This document shows, piece after piece, positions 7,443-11,338 of a stretch of DNA of 11,338 nucleotides. The notes beneath the pieces are model-generated. The model was not told the origin of the DNA and did not search any database. It worked only from the letters and a program-made list of their open reading frames with translations. The DNA is taken from assembly GCA_015234495.1 (NCBI GenBank), contig JADGMZ010000287.1:1-11338 (forward strand), read 5' to 3'. Numbering within the stretch: the first letter of the stretch is position 1; each line of letters starts with the position of its first letter. A program made the position numbers and the translations under genes. The stretch comes from Brevundimonas sp. Its GTDB lineage: Bacteria > Pseudomonadota > Alphaproteobacteria > Caulobacterales > Caulobacteraceae.

Positions 7443-8330
7443 GTGCGCGCGGTCGTCCTCGGACTGGCGGCGGCCGTGATCGCGGGCGGGCCCGCGCTCG
7501 CCCAGGTCCGCCATGATCCCGAACTGGCCGCCGCCATCCGCATGGAGGCGGACGGCGGGGCCCAGGCGCGGCTGGAGCGGCTGGCGGAGTCCGGCGATCC
7601 CGTCGCCGTCGCGGTTCTCGAGGGCTATCAGGCCCTGTGGAGCGATCCGGGGTACCGCGGCATCGCCGCCGCCTGCACCCGCTGGGAGTCGGTTTCCGCC
7701 ACCTCGGCCGAAGCGACCCACCTGACCGCAGCCTGCTTCGAGCAGGGTTCGCCGGACTGGCCCCAGGACAAGGAACGCGCCGTCGAACTGTACCGTATCG
7801 CCGGCGAGGCCGGTCTGGGGCGTTCCTGGTGCGCCATCGGCGGGCTGCACGCCAAGGGCTGGCTCGTCGAGTCCGATCCGGCGCTGGCGGTCGAACTGTG
7901 CCGCCGCGGCGCCGACATGGGCGATCCAGACGCCCAGGCCGATCTGGGCGGCCTCTATTACACCGGCGCCACCGTGCCGCAGGATTCCGCCGAGGCCCGG
8001 CGCTGGTTCGGGGCCGCATCCGCCGGCAATCATCGCAATGCCGACTTCGCCCTCGGCATGATCTACGCGGACGGCGACGGGGTGGAGCGGGACGCGGAGG
8101 CGGCCGTGCGCCACTGGACCCGCGCCCACGACCTCGGCCATCGCGGCGCGGCCGAACGCATCGCCGCCCTCTATCTGGCGCAGGCCGACTCCGATACGGA
8201 GAACCTCGACCTGCTCCGCCAGGCCGGGGCCTGGTACGACAAGGCGGGCCCGTTCCTGTCGCCGCGCGGCCAGGAGTCGCTGCGGTCGGTCCGCGAGCGC
8301 CTGTCAGGCGTTACGGGCGGGAACGACTGA
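7443..8330 (+). CDS. Exported Sel1-repeat (tetratricopeptide-like) protein
   Basis: The 295-residue product begins with a signal peptide ([20 protein letters not shown], cleavage expected after residue 20), placing it in the periplasm. Residues from about 103 to 248 hold Sel1-like helical repeats with the typical A-x-x-LG-x-x-Y-x-x-G pattern, for example [20 protein letters not shown] (161-180) and [20 protein letters not shown] (199-218), with an earlier, more degenerate copy around 107-140. Such repeats form an alpha-solenoid that binds partner proteins; the partner is unknown. Several Cys residues (78, 98, 130, 153) could form disulfides in the periplasm. The GTG at 7443, 1 bp after the sdhB stop, is chosen because it opens the signal peptide. 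Its position directly after sdhB suggests cotranscription; a role in complex II assembly is possible but unsupported. Confidence 0.88.
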   Translation: MRAVVLGLAAAVIAGGPALAQVRHDPELAAAIRMEADGGAQARLERLAESGDPVAVAVLEGYQALWSDPGYRGIAAACTRWESVSATSAEATHLTAACFEQGSPDWPQDKERAVELYRIAGEAGLGRSWCAIGGLHAKGWLVESDPALAVELCRRGADMGDPDAQADLGGLYYTGATVPQDSAEARRWFGAASAGNHRNADFALGMIYADGDGVERDAEAAVRHWTRAHDLGHRGAAERIAALYLAQADSDTENLDLLRQAGAWYDKAGPFLSPRGQESLRSVRERLSGVTGGND

Positions 8331-8343
8331 AGATCGGAACGGA

Positions 8344-8664
8344 ATGCCCAGGATCACCTACATCGAGCACGACGGCCGCGAGCATGTCGTGGAGGTCAAG
8401 AACGGCCTCTCCGTCATGGAGGGGGCGATCCGCAACAATGTGCCGGGCATCGACGCCGACTGCGGCGGCGCCTGCGCCTGCGCCACCTGCCACGTCTATG
8501 TCGATGAGGATTTCCAGGCCGAGACCGGCCGCGCCTCGGCCATGGAGGAGTCGATGCTGGACTTCGCCGAGAACGTGCAGCCGAACAGCCGCCTGTCCTG
8601 CCAGATCCGGGTCTCGGACGACCTCGACGGCCTGATCGTCCGTCTGCCCGAATCCCAGCACTGA
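8344..8664 (+). CDS. [2Fe-2S] ferredoxin, adrenodoxin/ISC type
   Basis: This 106-residue soluble electron carrier has the vertebrate/bacterial adrenodoxin-type signature. The cluster ligands are Cys40, Cys46, Cys49 and Cys86 (C-x5-C-x2-C-x36-C), in [20 protein letters not shown] and LSCQIRV. Cys44 lies inside the ligand loop and is an additional cysteine. Relatives include Rhodobacter capsulatus ferredoxin VI and mitochondrial ferredoxins, which serve iron-sulfur assembly, cytochrome P450 or heme-related steps. No isc genes, ferredoxin reductase or P450 lie in the window, so the partner is open. The ATG at 8344 is preceded by a purine-rich GGAACGGA and lies 13 bp after the Sel1 gene, the largest gap in this array. 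A link to the supply of clusters or electrons to complex II is suggested only by position. Confidence 0.93.
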   Translation: MPRITYIEHDGREHVVEVKNGLSVMEGAIRNNVPGIDADCGGACACATCHVYVDEDFQAETGRASAMEESMLDFAENVQPNSRLSCQIRVSDDLDGLIVRLPESQH

Positions 8665-8672
8665 GCCGGCGG

Positions 8673-9473
8673 GTGGGCCGCGCGCATCCCGACCTCGTCG
8701 ATCTGGTCGGCCGGATGATCGCCGCCGGGCCGCAGGATCGTCCGCCCCTGATCGCCGTCGTCGGGGCCCAGGGCAGCGGCAAGACCACCCTGGCCCGGGC
8801 GGCGGCGGAGCGTTTCGGCGCGGCGCAGATCTCCATCGACGACGTCTATCTGACGCGGGCCGAGCGCGAGGCGATGGCGCGCGAGACGCATCCGCTGTTC
8901 GTTCATCGCGGCCCGCCCGGCACCCATGACCTGGCGCTGCTCCGGGACCTGATCGACCGCCTGTCGGCCGCCGGCCCGGTGGACGAGACCCTGATCCCCG
9001 ACTTCGACAAGCGGGGCGACGACCGCTGGCCGGCCGGGCGCTGGCGGCGCTTCCGGGGCCGGCCGTCGGCGATCCTGATCGACGCCTGGTGCCTGGGCGT
9101 CGTCGCCGATGACGAGCCCGCCCTGGCCGAACCGGTCAACGCCCTCGAGCGCGAGCAGGATGCGGACGGAAGCTGGCGGCGGGCGGTCAACGCCTTCGTG
9201 GCCGGGCCGTACGCCGACTTCATCGCCGGCTTCGACGCCGTGCTGTTTCTCCAGGCACCCGGCTTCGAGGTGGTGCTGGACTGGCGCTGCCAGCAGGAGG
9301 CCGACCTGCTGGGCGTCGCTCCGGACGATCTGCCGCAGGCCGAGCGCCGCCGTCTGGGCGGCTTCATCCAGTATTTCGAGCGTATCACCCGGCGCATGCT
9401 CGCTGGCGGCGTCCGCGCCGACGTGACCGTGAAACTCGATCGAAACCGTCAGCCCCTGACTATCGTCCCATGA
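8673..9473 (+). CDS. P-loop kinase, D-glycerate 3-kinase-like (COG4240/Tda10-related)
   Basis: The 266-residue protein has a Walker A motif GAQGSGKTTLA (31-41) after a hydrophobic LIAVV strand. The family-specific motifs follow: ISIDDVYLTRAEREAMAR (53-70), HPLFVHRGPPGTHDLALL (73-90), PDFDKRGDDRWP (109-120) and ILIDAWCLGV (134-143). This order matches the plant D-glycerate 3-kinase (GLYK) and yeast Tda10 group, related to uridine kinase and phosphoribulokinase. Glycerate phosphorylation is a family-based guess; many bacterial members are untested. The C-terminal FIQYFERITRRML (231-243) is also typical. The GTG at 8673 lies 8 bp after the ferredoxin stop; an internal ATG at residue 15 (8715) is a possible alternative start that keeps the P-loop. 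Its stop overlaps the PilZ start by 4 bp (ATGA), implying coupled translation. Confidence 0.85.
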   Translation: MGRAHPDLVDLVGRMIAAGPQDRPPLIAVVGAQGSGKTTLARAAAERFGAAQISIDDVYLTRAEREAMARETHPLFVHRGPPGTHDLALLRDLIDRLSAAGPVDETLIPDFDKRGDDRWPAGRWRRFRGRPSAILIDAWCLGVVADDEPALAEPVNALEREQDADGSWRRAVNAFVAGPYADFIAGFDAVLFLQAPGFEVVLDWRCQQEADLLGVAPDDLPQAERRRLGGFIQYFERITRRMLAGGVRADVTVKLDRNRQPLTIVP

Positions 9474-9799
9474 CCCGACCCGAGGACCGCCGACTGGAGC
9501 CCCGCTCGGCCGCCAAAGCGCGCGGCCTCGTCGTCACGCCCGGTCTGGAGCTGCCCTGCCTGATCGTCGACCAGTCGAACTCGGGCGTCCGCCTGCGGCT
9601 GGACCGCAACCTCGCCCTGCCCGCGCGCATCCTGCTGATCGACATGGTCCAGGCGTCGGCGGCCGAGGCCGAGGTGGTCTGGCGCAAGGGACAGGAGGCC
9701 GGGGTGAAACGCACCGGCGCCGCCGCCTCGCTGCGCGGTCTGGTGCCGTCGCGCCTCGCCGCCGCCCGCGCCGCCTTTCTGCGCGCCGGCGGCCGCTAG
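9470..9799 (+). CDS. Small PilZ-domain protein (putative cyclic-di-GMP receptor)
   Basis: The 109-residue protein is little more than one PilZ domain. The c-di-GMP contact motifs are both present: RxxxR at Arg8-Arg12 (RLEPR) and D-x-S-x-x-G at Asp34-Gly39 (DQSNSG), followed by the VVWRKGQEAGVK strand (69-80) seen in stand-alone PilZ proteins. PilZ domains bind cyclic-di-GMP and switch motility, exopolysaccharide or cell-cycle targets. With both motifs intact, ligand binding is likely, but the output is unknown. A short Ala/Arg-rich helix (residues 93-109) follows. The ATG overlaps the kinase stop (ATGA). It is the last gene of the array and ends 2 bp from the convergent HAD gene, with no obvious terminator between them. 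Confidence 0.85.
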   Translation: MTRPEDRRLEPRSAAKARGLVVTPGLELPCLIVDQSNSGVRLRLDRNLALPARILLIDMVQASAAEAEVVWRKGQEAGVKRTGAAASLRGLVPSRLAAARAAFLRAGGR

Positions 9800-9801
9800 G
9801 T

Positions 9802-10662
9802 TCAGACGCCGTCCGGCATCGTCCCCGCATTGATGGCGATGCGTCCGATCAAACCCTTGACGATCAGGTCCAGCGCCGAGCCCTCGCGATAATCCGCCGC
9901 GGCGACGAAATTGACCCGGTCCTCCGAGATCAGCCCGTAGATCTTCTGCTGGTCCCGCTCCGAATTGCGCGGGTCGTAGACGGCGATCGAGAAACCGCCC
10001 TTGGTGTGCATCATCTTCATGGTCGGCACGTCGGTGTCGCCGTCGCCGAGGAAGATCATTCGGTCGAACGGCACCGGCCGCACGTCGTCGGCCATGAAGC
10101 GGTTGATCTTCTCGTGCTCCCAGTGATTGAACACGCCCTTGTTGATGCGGAACAGATACTGGGTCTTGGTGGTGTAGTTGACGCCGACCGCCGGCCAGAT
10201 CGCCACCCCGTTGACGTCGTAGACGAATTTCGACGCGAACACGTGCCGGAACTCCGGCCGGATCGGGCAGCCGTCGATCATCTCCTCGAGCCCCGCGGAG
10301 ATGATGTAGTGCTCGATCTCCAGCCCGTATCGGCGGCCGACCTCGTTGATGCGCTCGAACCAGCCGCGGCCGGTCAGATCCGACTTCAGCCCGTCGAACA
10401 GCTTCACCTCCTGGCCGTGTTCGGCCAGCAGCTTGCGGGTGATCGGGTGATCGTTCTCCCGTGCCCGCTGCAGCATCAGCTGCATGTACATCAGGATGTT
10501 GTCGCCGTCGGCCTCACGGGTCAGCCGGTCGGCCTCGCCCCAGAAGTCGCCGACCCCCATGCCCACCGACGGGATGAAGGTCACCTCCTGCATGTTCCCC
10601 CGCGCCAGGGTGCCGTCGAAGTCGTAGATCAGCGCGGTCTTGAGGAGCGGGGCGGCGGCCAT
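9802..10662 (-). CDS. HAD-superfamily phosphatase, phosphoserine-phosphatase-like
   Basis: The 286-residue cytosolic protein has HAD motif I as YDFDGTLARGN (nucleophile Asp and acid/base Asp in DFDGT), motif II as the Ser in HYIISAGLEEMI, a Lys in TTKTQYLF as the likely motif III residue, and motif IV as FLGDGDTDVPTMK. A helical cap region sits between motifs I and II (about 25-115), as in type C1 phosphoserine phosphatase-like members. Substrate is not predictable. The ATG at 10662 is chosen because motif I follows it directly; the frame stays open upstream to 10755, but that stretch is translated inverted-repeat DNA. The Shine-Dalgarno is weak (GGA about 8 nt upstream). It probably follows the kinase gene in one transcript, separated by the inverted repeat, and converges with the PilZ gene 2 bp away. 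Confidence 0.88.
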   Translation of the reverse strand: MAAAPLLKTALIYDFDGTLARGNMQEVTFIPSVGMGVGDFWGEADRLTREADGDNILMYMQLMLQRARENDHPITRKLLAEHGQEVKLFDGLKSDLTGRGWFERINEVGRRYGLEIEHYIISAGLEEMIDGCPIRPEFRHVFASKFVYDVNGVAIWPAVGVNYTTKTQYLFRINKGVFNHWEHEKINRFMADDVRPVPFDRMIFLGDGDTDVPTMKMMHTKGGFSIAVYDPRNSERDQQKIYGLISEDRVNFVAAADYREGSALDLIVKGLIGRIAINAGTMPDGV

Positions 10663-10673
10663 CGGGGCGTCCA

Positions 10674-10770
10674 AGTGGCGAGTGGCGAGTGGCGAGTGGT
10701 TAGTGAGTGGATCGGACCGAGTCAAAGAGCGCGAGGCGTCCTCGCCACTCGTCACTCGCCACTCGCCACT
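10674..10770. repeat. 97-bp inverted repeat of 7-bp AGTGGCG units
   Basis: The left arm (10674-10699) is three AGTGGCG units plus AGTGG. The right arm (10745-10770) is its reverse complement, with one difference at 10752, which is a G-U pair in one transcript orientation. The 45-nt loop (10700-10744) is unrelated, apart from a degenerate TAGTGAGTGG next to the left arm. The predicted 26-bp stem lies between the kinase and HAD genes. The right arm encodes the last kinase residues and stop; the left arm ends 11 bp from the HAD start codon. It looks like a dispersed non-coding repeat element of REP/MITE-like size, but no family is assigned. Confidence 0.85.
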
Positions 10771-11338
10771 CCGAGATGCAACTCCGGCGCCGCCGCCACG
10801 CCGGCGGCTTCCAGCGGCAGGTGCAGGATGAAGGCCGCGCCCTTGCCCGGTTCGCTCTCCACCTCGGCCCAGCCGCCGTGCAGCTCGACCAGCGCCTTGA
10901 CCAGCGCCAGGCCGACGCCGGGGCCGCCACGCTCGCGCTTGACGAAGCGGTCGAAGACGTGGGCCTGCAGGTGGTAGGGGATGCCCCGTCCCGTGTCCTC
11001 GACGCGGATGCGCACCTCCGTCGGGGAGGCCTCGGCGGTCAGGGTCACCGCCCCGCCCTCGGTCACCGCCCGGGCCGCGTTGTCGAGCAGATAGCCCAGT
11101 GCCTGGCCGACCCTCAGGGCGTCGGCCCGGATCGGCCTCAGGGCCCCGGAGCAGATCACGTTCAGGGTGGCGCCGCGGCCCTCGATGCGCTCGCGCACCT
11201 TCTCCGCCGCCGCCTCGAGCAGGTCGCAGACCCGCACGTCGCCCAGCGTCAGCTCCATCTCGCCGGCGTCGATCTGGGCCATGTCGAGCACGTCGTCGAT
11301 GGAGGCCGCCAGCTGGCTGGCGGCGACCCGGATGGCGC
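10752..11338 (-). CDS. Sensor histidine kinase, C-terminal part (runs off the window)
   Basis: The visible 195 codons begin inside the dimerisation domain, at ...LAASIDDVLDMAQIDAGEMEL, the typical end of HisKA, so the gene's start and its phosphoacceptor residue lie beyond 11338. A complete HATPase_c domain follows: N box LGYLLDNAARAV, G1 box VEDTGRGIPYHL, F box HVFDRFVKRERGG, G2 box GPGVGLALVKALVELHGG and G3 region GKGAAFILHLPLEA. This ATP-binding module phosphorylates a response regulator or itself. The final residues LGVASGE and the TGA are translated from the inverted repeat. Caulobacterales cell-cycle kinases such as DivL and PleC have similar tails, but nothing here identifies which kinase this is. 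It is probably cotranscribed with the HAD gene. Confidence 0.93.
   Translation of the reverse strand, partial: AIRVAASQLAASIDDVLDMAQIDAGEMELTLGDVRVCDLLEAAAEKVRERIEGRGATLNVICSGALRPIRADALRVGQALGYLLDNAARAVTEGGAVTLTAEASPTEVRIRVEDTGRGIPYHLQAHVFDRFVKRERGGPGVGLALVKALVELHGGWAEVESEPGKGAAFILHLPLEAAGVAAAPELHLGVASGE

Noticed and set aside
10663..10755. Upstream extension of the HAD protein by 31 residues
   Set aside because: The extension is translated inverted-repeat DNA (for example NHSPLATRH), and HAD motif I follows the ATG at 10662 directly.
10674..10770. CRISPR array or simple tandem-repeat interpretation of the heptamer repeats
   Set aside because: Units are only 7 bp, lack spacers and are arranged as two opposed arms, which fits a hairpin element rather than a CRISPR array.
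10674..10770. Rho-independent terminator between the kinase and HAD genes
   Set aside because: The stem is far longer than usual, the loop is 45 nt and no T-run follows on either strand.
10006..10977. Plus-strand 323-codon frame over the HAD gene and the repeat
   Set aside because: It is antisense to clear HAD and histidine-kinase motifs and has a His/Val/Asp-rich shadow composition.

Overview
The window is very GC-rich, densely packed DNA that reads as alphaproteobacterial, most likely Caulobacterales (a Brevundimonas- or Caulobacter-like organism). The basis is the codon usage (G/C at third positions), the frequent GTG starts with 1-4 bp overlaps, the alphaproteobacterial-type succinate dehydrogenase, an adrenodoxin-type ferredoxin, a PilZ protein and a PAS-type sensor kinase tail. 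The taxon is inferred; no rRNA or tRNA is present to confirm it.

Left region (1-1986). A possible minus-strand gene start lies at the edge. It is followed by an exported SIMPL-domain (DUF541) protein and a HIT-family protein four bases downstream. Convergent to these is a small putatively exported protein of unknown function whose 3' end overlaps the HIT gene by 17 bp. The SIMPL protein carries, near its C-terminus, a segment that reads like the start of a TonB-dependent receptor plug.

Central region (1987-9799). A 178-bp intergenic region holds a likely promoter and a Fur-box-like palindrome. After it comes one tightly packed co-directional array: sdhC-sdhD-sdhA, a GFA-type zinc protein, creD, sdhB, an exported Sel1-repeat protein, a [2Fe-2S] ferredoxin, a D-glycerate-3-kinase-like P-loop kinase and a small PilZ protein. 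No gap in the array exceeds 13 bp, so it looks like a single transcription unit. Its core makes all four subunits of respiratory complex II, with the heme, flavin, iron-sulfur and quinone-site residues visible apart from one odd position in SdhC. The unusual point is that sdhA and sdhB are separated by two unrelated, translationally coupled genes.

Right region (9800-11338, minus strand). A HAD-family phosphatase ends 2 bp from the PilZ gene, tail to tail. Upstream of it is the C-terminal half of a sensor histidine kinase that runs off the window. Between them is a 97-bp inverted repeat built from 7-bp AGTGGCG units. It supplies the kinase's last residues and stop codon and abuts the HAD start codon.

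Overall this is mostly housekeeping DNA. I see no convincing new defence, mobile or biosynthetic system. The items most worth following up are the receptor-plug-like graft in the SIMPL protein, the split sdhA/sdhB arrangement, the inverted-repeat insertion and the Fur-like site upstream of sdhC.
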